In this document: positions 1-8,593 of the stretch, one piece after another
How positions within the stretch are numbered: the stretch's first letter is position 1
Layout: the number at the start of each line of letters is the position of its first letter
Origin: Lyngbya sp. PCC 8106
GTDB lineage: Bacteria; Cyanobacteriota; Cyanobacteriia; Cyanobacteriales; Microcoleaceae
NCBI RefSeq assembly: GCF_000169095.1
Contig: NZ_AAVU01000049.1
Span: 1-50,425, forward strand
DNA: 50,425 nucleotides
Reading direction: 5' to 3'
Position numbers and translations under genes: made by a program
Notes under the pieces: generated by a model
Databases searched by the model: none
The model's input: the letters and a program-made list of their open reading frames with translations, nothing else
What the model was told of the DNA's origin: nothing

Positions 1-652
1 GAAAGTTCTGGATTGATTCACTATTGAGATCTCCTTCAGACTTGCGATTTGTGACTTTGAGCATGACATCATAGGTTTTGAGATCGGCTTCTTTCCATTT
101 TCTTTCTTGGAGTAGTTTCTCTAACTCTTGAATTTCTAATGGTTTCCGAATACAGGTCTTTTTTTCTGTTAAAAGGTTAATCTCTATAGCGGCAGGTTCA
201 TTATTAATATTGATGATTTCTAGGGTTCCGACTCCATCCTTCAGAATTTTATCGATTTTTTCTTGAAAGATTTCAAAGCGATTTTGCTCGGGATCATCTG
301 AGGCGACAGAAATTTGTATTTGATCTCCTTCTACGATAGCATTTTCACAAAAGGAATTGGGTAAAGCGTACAATTTCAGATCATTAGGGTTAACGATAAT
401 ATTAATTTCTTCAACGTAGCCTCTCAACTCTTTTTTTTGCTGAAGGTATTCATTGGAAAAACCCAAAAGTTCACTATAAAAATCAATAACATCTTTGTTG
501 TTAGCTCCTAAATAATTAAATAGATCGACATGAGTTAAGGTTCCGTAAACCGTCACAATTGATCCCATTAGCATCCCCGAAACAAAAATGGGAAGGGGTT
601 TAAAGATCTGTCTAATAATTGTTTCTGTTTTTTCACTGATGTTCGTTTTCAT
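1..652 (-). CDS. Membrane-anchored GUN4-domain protein (3' end outside window)
   Basis: 217 codons are visible, from ATG at 652 leftward; the stop lies beyond base 1. Residues about 20-38 are a hydrophobic segment (PIFVSGMLMGSIVTVYG) that looks like a single membrane anchor. A middle region of about 130 residues has no match I recognise. From about residue 172 the sequence LEKLLQERKWKEAD, then T..VML, is the start of a GUN4 domain, the fold that binds Mg-protoporphyrin IX and stimulates Mg-chelatase. The window edge cuts the domain, so the porphyrin-binding face cannot be checked. The neighbouring chlM is transcribed divergently 666 bp away and uses the same porphyrin, which fits a tetrapyrrole role. 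However, cyanobacteria carry several GUN4-domain proteins with other partners. No clear Shine-Dalgarno precedes the ATG. Confidence 0.8.
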   Translation of the reverse strand, partial: MKTNISEKTETIIRQIFKPLPIFVSGMLMGSIVTVYGTLTHVDLFNYLGANNKDVIDFYSELLGFSNEYLQQKKELRGYVEEINIIVNPNDLKLYALPNSFCENAIVEGDQIQISVASDDPEQNRFEIFQEKIDKILKDGVGTLEIININNEPAAIEINLLTEKKTCIRKPLEIQELEKLLQERKWKEADLKTYDVMLKVTNRKSEGDLNSESIQNF

Positions 653-1318
653 ACTAAAGTTAGGGTAGATGCCATGGCATCAAGACTGAGAGGAGAATGA
701 AACAATGAGAATAGCTAACTCAGATTGCCAGAAGTAGAACAGAGGTTGATTCTTCGTTGTAAAATCTGTGCTTTGGTCTTGAACATCGACATTATTCTCT
801 AAATTATAACTTTGTCGAGGTGAGGGGGTGGATCAATTCGGTCTGAGCCTGCGTTCATTTAAGAAATCGCGGATCAAAGTTTGAACAATTCTATTATACA
901 AAGCTGAGGTCACAATTAGACTTTCTCTAACAAAGGATCGCTAGGCGACGAACTTACTTGACTGCATTTTATCCTCCTCTAGTCTCTCAGTTGATTTGCT
1001 TAATGAAATTAAAATTTTACCGGGTTTGTCAAAACTTTATAGAATTTTTTAGTTTAATTTTAAATCAAAATTTTTGAGAGAGTATTATTTGTTTTTTGAG
1101 TTTTCAATAACTCGACCTGGACTTGTAAATGCAATCCCTTGGGTTCGAGATGTTCCAAATAGCGAGAGTGATGAATATTAATTCAACATTGATCATTGAG
1201 TTGAACATTGTCTGATCAGATTCTGGCAACCTCAGATTAATCATCTCAGATTTGGTTTCATTGTACCGGATAATGGTAGGTTGAACAGTTAGACTCAAGT
1301 TAAAAACAAACCCAATTT
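653..1318. other. Divergent intergenic region between GUN4 gene and chlM
   Basis: This 666-bp gap separates two divergently transcribed genes, so it should hold both promoters. It is AT-rich near 1000-1090 and near 1160-1220 has short interrupted repeats built on tgatca and ttgaaca. The only open frame, on the minus strand at 1104-1298, has low-complexity coding and no ribosome-binding site, and I do not believe it. I see no RNA gene or transposon end here. Confidence 0.5.
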
Positions 1319-2008
1319 ATGAGCGTTGCAGACGATAAAACCGTTGTTCGAGAATACTTTAACTCCACAGGCTTTGACCGTTGGAGACGAATCTATGGCG
1401 ATGGTGAGGTAAACAAGGTTCAACTCGATATCCGCAATGGACATCAACAAACCGTCGATCGCGTGCTAAACTGGCTGAAAGCAGATGGCAATCTTTCGGG
1501 TTTATCCATTTGCGATGCGGGGTGTGGTGTGGGGAGTTTAAGTATTCCTCTGGCAGAAGCAGGGGCTGTGATCAATGCCAGCGATATATCTGAAAAAATG
1601 GTGTCGGAGGCGAGTGTTCGAGCCAAAGCGACATTAGGAGAGCAAGCTAGCAATGTCACGTTTACGACTCAGGATTTAGAAACCTTAGAGGGTCAATATC
1701 ATACCGTGGTTTGTCTGGATGTTTTGATTCACTATCCTGATGATAAAATGGCGGATATGATTGATCATTTGGCATCCTTAGCGACAGATCGCTTAATTTT
1801 GAGTTTTGCACCCAAAACCCTAGCTTTGACGATTCTCAAAAGAATTGGTGAGTTTTTTCCAGGCCCTAGCAAAACGACTCGTGCTTATCAACATCGAGAA
1901 GCGGATGTCGTGAAAATATTAGAGGCTCGTGGCTTTAAGATTACTCGGAATGAGATGACTAGCACTCGCTTCTATTTCTCTCGTTTGTTAGAGGCGGTTC
2001 GCTCTTGA
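1319..2008 (+). CDS. chlM: Magnesium protoporphyrin IX O-methyltransferase
   Basis: This 229-residue protein transfers a methyl group from S-adenosylmethionine to the C13 propionate of Mg-protoporphyrin IX, the step after Mg-chelatase in chlorophyll synthesis. The class I methyltransferase motif DAGCGVGSLSIPLA begins at about residue 66, followed by the acidic end of beta-2 (ASDIS). VCLDVLIHYPDD at about 140 matches the conserved catalytic-side motif of the family. The last 80 residues, with PGPSKTTRAYQHREADV, correspond to the C-terminal domain specific to BchM/ChlM. Length is normal for the family. The ATG at 1319 has no obvious Shine-Dalgarno but fits the usual N-terminus. It lies divergent from a GUN4-domain gene, whose family binds the same substrate. 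Confidence 0.95.
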   Translation: MSVADDKTVVREYFNSTGFDRWRRIYGDGEVNKVQLDIRNGHQQTVDRVLNWLKADGNLSGLSICDAGCGVGSLSIPLAEAGAVINASDISEKMVSEASVRAKATLGEQASNVTFTTQDLETLEGQYHTVVCLDVLIHYPDDKMADMIDHLASLATDRLILSFAPKTLALTILKRIGEFFPGPSKTTRAYQHREADVVKILEARGFKITRNEMTSTRFYFSRLLEAVRS

Positions 2009-2115
2009 ACTTCATTCGTTTACAGTCAACTGCTATTGGAAATAACAATCTCAGCTAGAGCGTGAAGCGATGTTAAATTGCCTGCTGATTGCTAATATCA
2101 TTCTAGGGGAAGGTA

Positions 2116-2538
2116 ATGCAGTTGATTAAACTGATCACTGCAAGTTTGTTAGTTTCTGTAGGGCTATTTTTTGGGTTGGCGATCGCAACCGAACTCGTCA
2201 ATCCAGATGCTTCTTCTGATAGCAAACTCAGCACTACAATTGGTGGGTTGACTTTAGGTTTACCTGCGTTAAGCCTTGGCAGTTGGCTGTTGTGGAATGG
2301 ATATCATCAATTTCGTCAGAAGATAGAACATCATTCCCGCCGAATTAATTCTATCTTCTTTCATTTACTGAGCCAAAATTACGGTAAAATTAAAGTGAGT
2401 GATTTGGTTAAATACACTCGATTATCTCAACAGGAAGCCCAAGATTTTATCGAAAGTAAAGCTCTAGAACTGAATGCGACTCTTGAGAGAAGACCAGATA
2501 GAGAAACAGTTTATCATTTCCCTTCAAATTCTGTCTAG
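2116..2538 (+). CDS. Small membrane protein with cytoplasmic helical domain, unknown function
   Basis: A 140-residue protein whose ATG follows a strong ribosome-binding site (aggggaaggt). Two membrane helices are evident, at about residues 5-26 and 40-62 (GGLTLGLPALSLGSWLLW). They are followed by a basic, histidine-rich stretch and a soluble C-terminal half. That half (LLSQNYGKIKVSDLVKYTRLSQQEAQDFIESKA) has the spacing of a small winged-helix or helix-turn-helix fold, with the pattern seen in cyanobacterial membrane proteins that end in a degenerate DNA-binding-like module. I do not recognise a named family. It lies 107 bp after chlM on the same strand and could be cotranscribed with it. Confidence 0.75.
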   Translation: MQLIKLITASLLVSVGLFFGLAIATELVNPDASSDSKLSTTIGGLTLGLPALSLGSWLLWNGYHQFRQKIEHHSRRINSIFFHLLSQNYGKIKVSDLVKYTRLSQQEAQDFIESKALELNATLERRPDRETVYHFPSNSV

Positions 2539-2591
2539 AAAATTTTCTGACGAGGGTGAAAAACAGCCTAAAAACCTGAGAGAATAAGAGT

Positions 2592-2729
2592 TTAACATAC
2601 CCCTTCAATACTATTCTTAACTGCTAGATAAATTTCATATTCTGGTTCAGTAAGATTAATTAAATTTCGAGATTAAGTATATTGTCCTAAAGCCATTTGA
2701 TTTATACAATCATTTTCACCTCCACTTTT
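2592..2729 (-). pseudogene. xisH-like gene remnant
   Basis: Read on the minus strand, this stretch without an intact gene encodes KSGGENDCINQMALGQYT, one in-frame TAA, then SRNLINLTEPEYEIYLAV and a stop after NSIEGVC. The ALGQY followed by R..L...EPE..iYLAV is the core pattern of XisH, the fdxN-element excision controlling factor with a restriction-endonuclease-like fold. The N-terminal half and the remaining C-terminus are missing. I therefore read it as a decayed gene whose internal stop probably replaced a glutamine codon. No xisI-like partner is visible beside it. The call rests on pattern memory, not on a search. Confidence 0.45.
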
Positions 2730-2939
2730 TAAGTGCGATCGCCGACGGGTGTAGTAACGCATAACTATTCTATAATATTTTGGTGGATTCTTATGAGTCA
2801 TGCTAACCCCTCGACGGAATTTGACTCAGATACAAGAAGGAATTACGAACCATATTTTGACTAAAACTATCAAGGAGTCAAGATTTCATCTCTCCCGTTT
2901 CAAGAGATATTCGTTATATTGAAAAATAGAAGATGTTAG

Positions 2940-4367
2940 ATGAGGTGCGAGATGTTCCGAAAATTCTTCGCTTTTAAGAATAGATACAAGACTGGTATAA
3001 CCATGATTGGGTTTATCCTTTCCCTCGTAGTTGTGATCAACTTGAATACGGGAAAAACTCTTTCTCAAAACATAACCCTCAGTCCCCCAGAACAGTCCGA
3101 AATTGCTTCTGACTCCACTTTATCAGAGAAGGTGATGAAAATGGAGCAGAGGCTAGAAAAAGAATTTGAGGTTTATTTTGATCGAAACCTAGCTGAAGTT
3201 GCACAAGCGGGTGATGGTATTGCTCAAAAGCTGTTAGAAATTAGTCAGGAAAGTAACATCAAACCTGCCGTTTTTTGGGCGATTCCTGAATCTGAATATT
3301 TGCATTTAGTATTGATTTCTCCTGGACAAAAACCTCTCGTTCAAAATGTCGAATCTCTCAAACGCGAAACTCTTGTTAATGCAGTAACAGCCTTTAATTT
3401 TGAAATTACTAATCCCCGCAACCTTTATACCGACTCCTACTTAAATCAAGCCCAACAACTGTATAATTGGATTATCAAACCTTTTGAAGCTAACCTAAAA
3501 AAAGAAGGAATAGACACTGTATTATTTTGTTTAGGAAAAGGGTTGCGTACTCTACCTATAGCCGCATTGCACGATGGTCAACAATTTTTAGTCGAAAAAT
3601 ACAGCCTCTCAATTATTCCAGCATTTAACTTAATTGATTCTAATTATACTCCTATAAAAAAAGCAAGAATTTTGGCAATGGGAGAGTCTGAATTTCAAAA
3701 TAAAAGCCCTTTACCTGCTGTTCCCCTGGAACTTTCAGCCATTGTTGATACAAACGCTATGGAAAATATCTCAACTCAAAATTTATCTGGAGGTTGGCCT
3801 GGAAAATCATTTCTCAATCAAGATTTTACCCTAGAGAACTTAAAAGCTCAACTGGCTTCTAAAAGTTTTAGTATTATTCACTTAGCAACTCATGCAGAAT
3901 TTCGACCCGGAAAACCCGAAAATTCCTATATTCAATTTTGGAATACTAAACTGAATTTAGATGAAATGAAAGAGATTAGCTGGAATAATCCCTCGGCTGA
4001 ATTATTAGTTTTAAGTGCTTGTAAAACCGCAGTTGGAGATGAAGATGTGGAGTTGGGTTTTGCGGGATTAGCCTTACAAGCGGGGGTTCAGTCTGCATTA
4101 GCAAGTTTATGGTATGTGAGTGATATTGGAACTTTAGCCTTGATGAGTGAATTTTACCAACAGTTAAAAACGGCACCTTCTAAAGCAGAAGCAATTCAAA
4201 AAACTCAAATTGAAATGATTCAAGGTAATGTGCGTTTAGTGAATAATAAGTTGAAATTTTCGGAAAGAGAAATATCTTTACCTAAAAATTTATCTGTCTT
4301 AGGAGAAACAGATTTTTATCATCCTTTTTATTGGTCAGGATTTACTCTTATTAGTAGTCCTTGGTAG
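2940..4367 (+). CDS. CHAT-domain (caspase-like) protein with N-terminal membrane anchor
   Basis: A 475-residue protein of the CHAT family, caspase-like cysteine proteases named after cyanobacterial HetF. Residues about 17-35 (TGITMIGFILSLVVVINL) form a signal anchor, so the rest is probably periplasmic or membrane-tethered. From about residue 110 onward the CHAT fold is recognisable: LCLGKGLRTLPIAALHDG, the catalytic histidine in LATHAEF (H318) and the catalytic cysteine in LVLSACKTAVG (C361). GFAGLALQAGVQSALASLW and the closing FYWSGFTLI are also typical. Both catalytic residues are present, so it should be active. Unlike most family members it has no TPR array. ATG at 2952, 6 nt behind an agg, is an equally good start. 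It converges on the glycosidase gene across a palindromic repeat. Confidence 0.88.
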   Translation: MRCEMFRKFFAFKNRYKTGITMIGFILSLVVVINLNTGKTLSQNITLSPPEQSEIASDSTLSEKVMKMEQRLEKEFEVYFDRNLAEVAQAGDGIAQKLLEISQESNIKPAVFWAIPESEYLHLVLISPGQKPLVQNVESLKRETLVNAVTAFNFEITNPRNLYTDSYLNQAQQLYNWIIKPFEANLKKEGIDTVLFCLGKGLRTLPIAALHDGQQFLVEKYSLSIIPAFNLIDSNYTPIKKARILAMGESEFQNKSPLPAVPLELSAIVDTNAMENISTQNLSGGWPGKSFLNQDFTLENLKAQLASKSFSIIHLATHAEFRPGKPENSYIQFWNTKLNLDEMKEISWNNPSAELLVLSACKTAVGDEDVELGFAGLALQAGVQSALASLWYVSDIGTLALMSEFYQQLKTAPSKAEAIQKTQIEMIQGNVRLVNNKLKFSEREISLPKNLSVLGETDFYHPFYWSGFTLISSPW

Positions 4368-4418
4368 AGACTTCTAGTGTAATTAATCAGAATGACAATT
4401 ATTCTAGAGTAAAAAATA

Positions 4419-4472
4419 TCATCCTGAACGCAGTCTAGCATCTCTATAGATTCTTCGTGACGTTCAGAATGA
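4419..4472. repeat. Imperfect 54-bp palindromic intergenic repeat
   Basis: tcatcctgaacg (4419-4430) pairs with cgttcagaatga (4461-4472) at 11 of 12 positions, and the centre is the perfect palindrome tctataga (4443-4450), with cttcg/ctagca flanks. Read on the minus strand it begins gtcattctgaacgtcacgaa. That resembles a family of dispersed palindromes with a gtcattctgag/acg end that I know from many bacterial genomes. It lies between two convergent genes and could also act as a bidirectional terminator. It has no long T run. Confidence 0.65.
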
Positions 4473-4502
4473 CAAAACCCTTTTATTTCCCAACGAGAGA
4501 AC

Positions 4503-6482
4503 TTACTGAACTGCTACCACTTGTTCAACACTTTCATTCGCCATTCTATCAACTGCTTTAATCGCATAAGTTCCTTGGGGAAGTCTTACCGTTGTGGTTT
4601 CAGCGTTGAGAATATTCATTAATTCCCAAGTATTTCCCTGCTGTTGATACACCGTCCAAGAGCGAATATCTTCCGATAAAGACGGACTCCAACTCACCGT
4701 ATCATAACGAACTGTGACATCTGTGGGCGGTTGAGGGGGTTCATTATCTAGCCACGTCATCGCTGGAACTAACGCAGGTTTTGAATACAACCCAGACTTG
4801 AAAATATCATTCACACCTTGACGATTATCCCGAAAAATCTTCATGCTAAAAAAGATATTTCCCAGGGATAAATACTGGGCATTTTGGCGCGAAATTTCCA
4901 CTTGACGTTCAAACTCAGAAATCGGCCAACCATTGTCGAGTTGACTCAAATAATTTCCCGCATAAATATGACGTTGCTGAGGATTATTTCTTAACCACCA
5001 ATTCAACAAAACTGGATAACTTTGTTGCGGGGGATCAATTCGCCAATATAATTGAGGTGCCAAATAATCTACCCATCCCTGTTCCATCCACAATTTGACA
5101 TCCGCATACAAAGCTTCATATTGATCCATTCCGACAATTCCAGACGCTTTTCCGGGGCGATAAATTCCAAACGGACTAATCCCAAATTTAACATAAGGTT
5201 TCGTCGCTTTTATCCCCTCCGCAATACGTTTAATCATCTGATCAACGTTCTGACGACGCCAATTTGACAGCGATAAAGTTCCGCCAGAAGCCCGATAAGC
5301 GGCGTAGGTTTGAGAGTCAGGAAAATCAACACCAGATTTGGGATAAGGATAAAAATAATCATCCAAATGAACCCCATCAATATCGTAGCGTTGAACCACA
5401 TCCATAATCACATTATAGGTGCGGTCTTGTATTTCTTTAACGCCGGGGTCCATCCAAATCAAATCACCATAACGATAGGCATATTGCGGATAAACAACCG
5501 CCATGTGATTAGGGGAAAAAGGAGAGTCTTGGCGGGCGAGTCTAGCGCGATAGGGATTGAACCAAGCATGAAGTTCAATATTACGTTTATGACATTCTTC
5601 AATTGCATATTGGAGCGGGTCATAATAGGGGCTTGGTGGTACTCCTTGCGCTCCCGTTAACCAACCACTCCAGGGTTCAATTTGAGACTCATATAGGGCA
5701 TCGCCATTGGGTCGAATTTGTAGCACTAAGGCATTTAGATTCAACTCCTCCATGCGGCGGAGAATTCCTAACAGTTCAAATTTTTGTTGATCGACGGGTA
5801 AATTGGGTTTACTCGGCCAATCAATATTGACAACTGAGGCAACCCATACTCCTCGAAATTCCCGTTGATGGTTAACGTTATCGAGGCGTGTTGCTTGTTG
5901 ATTTTGAGGAATATTTGTCGCTGGCGAGAGAGATTCTACTTTCTCTGTTAATTTGCCTAATTGTTCTTTGATTTCGGGTAAATCAGGGAAAACTTTCTGA
6001 AAACTATGATTCGGACTATTGGTGTTTTGGATGAGAGATTCGACTTCCTGAGTTAATTCTCCCAATTTTTGTTTAACCTGAGGTAAATCGGGGAGAACTT
6101 GCGGAAGATTGTTTTCAGAAATATTGGCGGTTTGAGTGAGAGATTCGACTTCTTCTGTTAATTTGTTTAATCTGTCTTGGACTTCTGTTGAATCGGAAAA
6201 AACTTGCTGAATACGGTTGCGAAAAAATTCCCGTTTTTCTAACAAATTTGACCGCAATTTATGAAGCAGTTCGCCTTCGGGTTTTTCAACCTTCGGTGTC
6301 GGAATATTGGGATAAATTGAATCTGGCGGTAAAGAATAAGCTTGAACCTGAGTCAGCATTAATCCCATGAACACAAAAAAGATGCTAATCGCGGCTTTGT
6401 GTTGAAAGCGGGTTAGCTTGCGGTTCGCGGGTTGACGGGTACTGGTGGGTCGGTTGTTCACTCGTTGACGTATCCATTTCAT
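4503..6482 (-). CDS. Secreted GHL10-family glycoside hydrolase-like protein
   Basis: A 659-residue protein starting at ATG 6482; a TTG ten codons upstream would only lengthen the basic N-terminus. Residues about 30-48 are a signal peptide ending VQA. Residues about 75-190 hold three similar units (LTEEVESL, LTQEVESL, LTEKVESL) predicted as coiled coil. From about 200, EFRGVWVASVVNIDWPS opens a DUF187/GHL10 domain, a TIM-barrel glycosidase. DGVHLDDYFYPYP carries the acidic residues expected in its active site, and WFNPYRAR and ISPFGIYRPG are family hallmarks. The E. coli relative DigH (YddW) cuts denuded peptidoglycan glycan strands, so a role in cell-wall remodelling is plausible. The last 80 residues (PTDVTVRYDTVSWSPS) look like a fibronectin-III-type module. 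Confidence 0.88.
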   Translation of the reverse strand: MKWIRQRVNNRPTSTRQPANRKLTRFQHKAAISIFFVFMGLMLTQVQAYSLPPDSIYPNIPTPKVEKPEGELLHKLRSNLLEKREFFRNRIQQVFSDSTEVQDRLNKLTEEVESLTQTANISENNLPQVLPDLPQVKQKLGELTQEVESLIQNTNSPNHSFQKVFPDLPEIKEQLGKLTEKVESLSPATNIPQNQQATRLDNVNHQREFRGVWVASVVNIDWPSKPNLPVDQQKFELLGILRRMEELNLNALVLQIRPNGDALYESQIEPWSGWLTGAQGVPPSPYYDPLQYAIEECHKRNIELHAWFNPYRARLARQDSPFSPNHMAVVYPQYAYRYGDLIWMDPGVKEIQDRTYNVIMDVVQRYDIDGVHLDDYFYPYPKSGVDFPDSQTYAAYRASGGTLSLSNWRRQNVDQMIKRIAEGIKATKPYVKFGISPFGIYRPGKASGIVGMDQYEALYADVKLWMEQGWVDYLAPQLYWRIDPPQQSYPVLLNWWLRNNPQQRHIYAGNYLSQLDNGWPISEFERQVEISRQNAQYLSLGNIFFSMKIFRDNRQGVNDIFKSGLYSKPALVPAMTWLDNEPPQPPTDVTVRYDTVSWSPSLSEDIRSWTVYQQQGNTWELMNILNAETTTVRLPQGTYAIKAVDRMANESVEQVVAVQ

Positions 6483-6726
6483 AGCATTGTGCGGGTGAAG
6501 GGTTAACACCAAAAGTCAGACAACAATTCTTAAGCGTATCTGAGATTGGGTTCAGTAACAAGGGATTTTTGGTACAGAGATAGTCATCCTTGTTTTTCTA
6601 AGGTGGGTAAGGCGCATCCGCATAATATCCAAATTGGCGTTAGGTCAACTGTGGAATGCTAGGTGGTCTGTAGGTCTAGACAGGAATCGCGACTGCAATG
6701 CTTCGTTCACAATAGAACTTTTTAGA

Positions 6727-6827
6727 TATAGCAATATTACCTGATTTGTAAAAAATCTATCCAGAGCAGCCCCCAGAATTGGGGGTTTGGGGGCAATGTC
6801 GTTTACAAATGATTTCTTATTGCTATA
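6727..6827. repeat. MITE-like element with 9-bp terminal inverted repeats
   Basis: tatagcaat at 6727-6735 is exactly inverted as attgctata at 6819-6827. A second nested pair, atttgtaaa (6744-6752) and tttacaaat (6802-6810), continues the palindrome, and the centre contains cccccagaattgggggt with a further gggggc run. The roughly 100-bp, gene-free, fully foldable structure and the TA dinucleotides at both tips fit a MITE mobilised by a TA-targeting transposase (IS630/Tc1-type). No coding capacity. The same C5/G5 core looks familiar from filamentous cyanobacteria. Confidence 0.6.
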
Positions 6828-6928
6828 GAGTTTGGGCGATTGATGTCCGACAACTGATTATTTAACTGTTATACTGCTGTCAATTTTGTTTGGTTAAAAC
6901 AGGATTTTTTTGGATTGGAAACAGTCTG

Positions 6929-7102
6929 ATGATTAAAGATCTAAACCTAAGTTATGATCATATTTTTGGGATTGAGTATAGTTTTAATCAATTTGATGTT
7001 TATTATAATCAAAATGTTTTTCGGTTAAACTCTATCGAAAGGGAGAGTGTATATTCTGCGTCCTCTCAAATTAGACAAAATTACGGATTCATTTTGGGTT
7101 GA
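6929..7102 (+). CDS. Doubtful small ORF
   Basis: A 57-residue frame from ATG 6929 (a TTG at 6890 would add 13 residues). The product is rich in Tyr, Asn and Phe, with no hydrophobic segment or motif. There is no Shine-Dalgarno. It sits in an otherwise gene-free stretch of about 1 kb that also holds the MITE-like repeat. Codon choice is compatible with a real gene of this genome, but chance cannot be excluded. Confidence 0.22.
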   Translation: MIKDLNLSYDHIFGIEYSFNQFDVYYNQNVFRLNSIERESVYSASSQIRQNYGFILG

Positions 7103-7524
7103 TAAATTGCTGTAAAAATCAACTTATAAAGTCTGAGATAGGATTGAACTTCCATCCGGTATTTAATCCCCCGTTTGAGTAATTACTCTTCGCTAAGTTG
7201 TGACGAAGGTTAGGTGGGTTTTAATACGCTACAATGGCCAATTTAACTATTCTTTCGGACAGTTAAGGATTCTAAAAAATTGAGATATCATGTTAATAGC
7301 AGTGTAATTTAGGGGAATTAGAAGGCATGATTTGGGGATGTCACAAAACTTCTTGATTTTTTTACGGAAGTTCACACAGAGTAATCTGTAGAATACCCAA
7401 TATTTAGCAGAAAACGACTAGCTTAACAATGTTCTACTGAAAGAGAGTGTATATCGAGTTGAGAAACTCATTTCATACTTCTTACAAGTTCGTGTCCTTG
7501 AACAAAATAGGAGAAAGTTGTACA

Positions 7525-7668
7525 ATGGAAGTGATTGTAATTTTTATGGGAATTGCTCTTTATTTAATTTGGGGAGAAGAAAACCAACCGAAGAAAGAGA
7601 AACCCAAGGAAGAGTGGCAAGTTGTTGATAAGAAAAGAGTAACGACAGTTGAAGAAAAACCCAAATGA
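7525..7668 (+). CDS. 47-residue single-pass membrane peptide
   Basis: ATG 7525 follows a good ribosome-binding site (aggagaaag, 9 nt upstream). A longer in-frame start at 7447 lacks one. The peptide begins with one membrane helix (MEVIVIFMGIALYLIW), then a highly charged tail rich in Lys and Glu. Short hydrophobic proteins of this layout are common in cyanobacteria as accessory subunits or stress peptides, but nothing here identifies the partner. It is separated from the convergent regulator gene by about 60 bp. Confidence 0.5.
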   Translation: MEVIVIFMGIALYLIWGEENQPKKEKPKEEWQVVDKKRVTTVEEKPK

Positions 7669-7730
7669 TTCTTGTTGGATTAATTTAGAGTTTTTTCTTT
7701 TTTAACCTTGAGTCCCGAAAAATTCACACC

Positions 7731-8465
7731 CTAAACAAAGACTAATGGCTTGTGTTTAAACGGTGCAAATGCTTCAGCATCAAACCGATATAAACTTGCG
7801 GGTCGCCCCGCCCCTCGTGATGTTTTTTTCCCAGTATCGCTCAGAAAGCCTAATTTCAGTAAACGGGCGCGAAAATTTGAATAATCAGAAAAGCCGTCTC
7901 CCAAAACGGTTGTATAAAGTTGGTACAAATCTCCCAAAGTAAATAATTCAGGAAGTACATCAAAAGCAACGGGACTATATTCAAGTTTGTTACGTAGACG
8001 TTGATAACCATATTTCAAGATTTGATTGTGATCAAAAGCCAGTGAGGGAACTTGTTCGAGAGGATACCAAGCAATTCCGGTCACACCATCGGCAATTAAT
8101 TCAGCTTCTTCAAACCGAACTAAGGCAAAGTAACTCACCGATAAATAACGAATATCATAACTTTCAGGACTTTCACGGGGATCTCGATGCGGCCCCCCAA
8201 AAGTATACAGTTGTTCTAAGTATAAGTTATTAACGCGAATTTTCTCCGATAAAATCCGATAAGCAGCATCTTCTAAAGATTCTCCCTGGCGGACAAGGGT
8301 TCCTGGAAGACTCCAGCGATCGCGAAACGGATCTTCTGGTCGCATCACCAATAAGACCAACAGGCGGTTTTGGGTCGTCTCAACTGAAAAAATAATATTA
8401 TCGACTCCAACTTTGAAGTCTTCTAGGGGATGAGGGGTCGTTTTTTTTTGGCTGCGTCCTGCCAT
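7731..8465 (-). CDS. NrtR-like Nudix-domain transcriptional regulator of NAD metabolism
   Basis: A 244-residue protein with a Nudix domain (residues about 20-150) and a C-terminal winged helix ending GRPASLYRF, the layout of NrtR, which represses NAD biosynthesis genes and senses ADP-ribose or related nucleotides. The Nudix box is present but changed. The catalytic REUXEE segment reads RILSEK, losing two acidic metal ligands, and the glycine before it is Thr. Hydrolase activity should therefore be lost, leaving ligand sensing, as is common in NrtR. It lies 128 bp downstream of nadD on the same strand, a known NAD-regulon pairing, and the two are probably cotranscribed. No operator was identified. 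Confidence 0.82.
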   Translation of the reverse strand: MAGRSQKKTTPHPLEDFKVGVDNIIFSVETTQNRLLVLLVMRPEDPFRDRWSLPGTLVRQGESLEDAAYRILSEKIRVNNLYLEQLYTFGGPHRDPRESPESYDIRYLSVSYFALVRFEEAELIADGVTGIAWYPLEQVPSLAFDHNQILKYGYQRLRNKLEYSPVAFDVLPELFTLGDLYQLYTTVLGDGFSDYSNFRARLLKLGFLSDTGKKTSRGAGRPASLYRFDAEAFAPFKHKPLVFV

Positions 8466-8593
8466 CTAGTTCTGCTTGAGTTACTGATTTACAATTCAAC
8501 GGTTCAGTCCGATGAAAATCTTACATGAGTCTAAGTCGCTGACGTTAATTTTAACTCTAGCCTAGAACTCGATGAACTGGGTTTCCTGGAATG

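Noticed and set aside
1104..1298. 64-residue minus-strand frame upstream of chlM
   Set aside because: No ribosome-binding site and no protein-like features; it lies in the chlM promoter region.
5310..5830. Plus-strand frames of 116 and 75 codons inside the glycosidase gene
   Set aside because: They are antisense shadows of a gene with clear family motifs.
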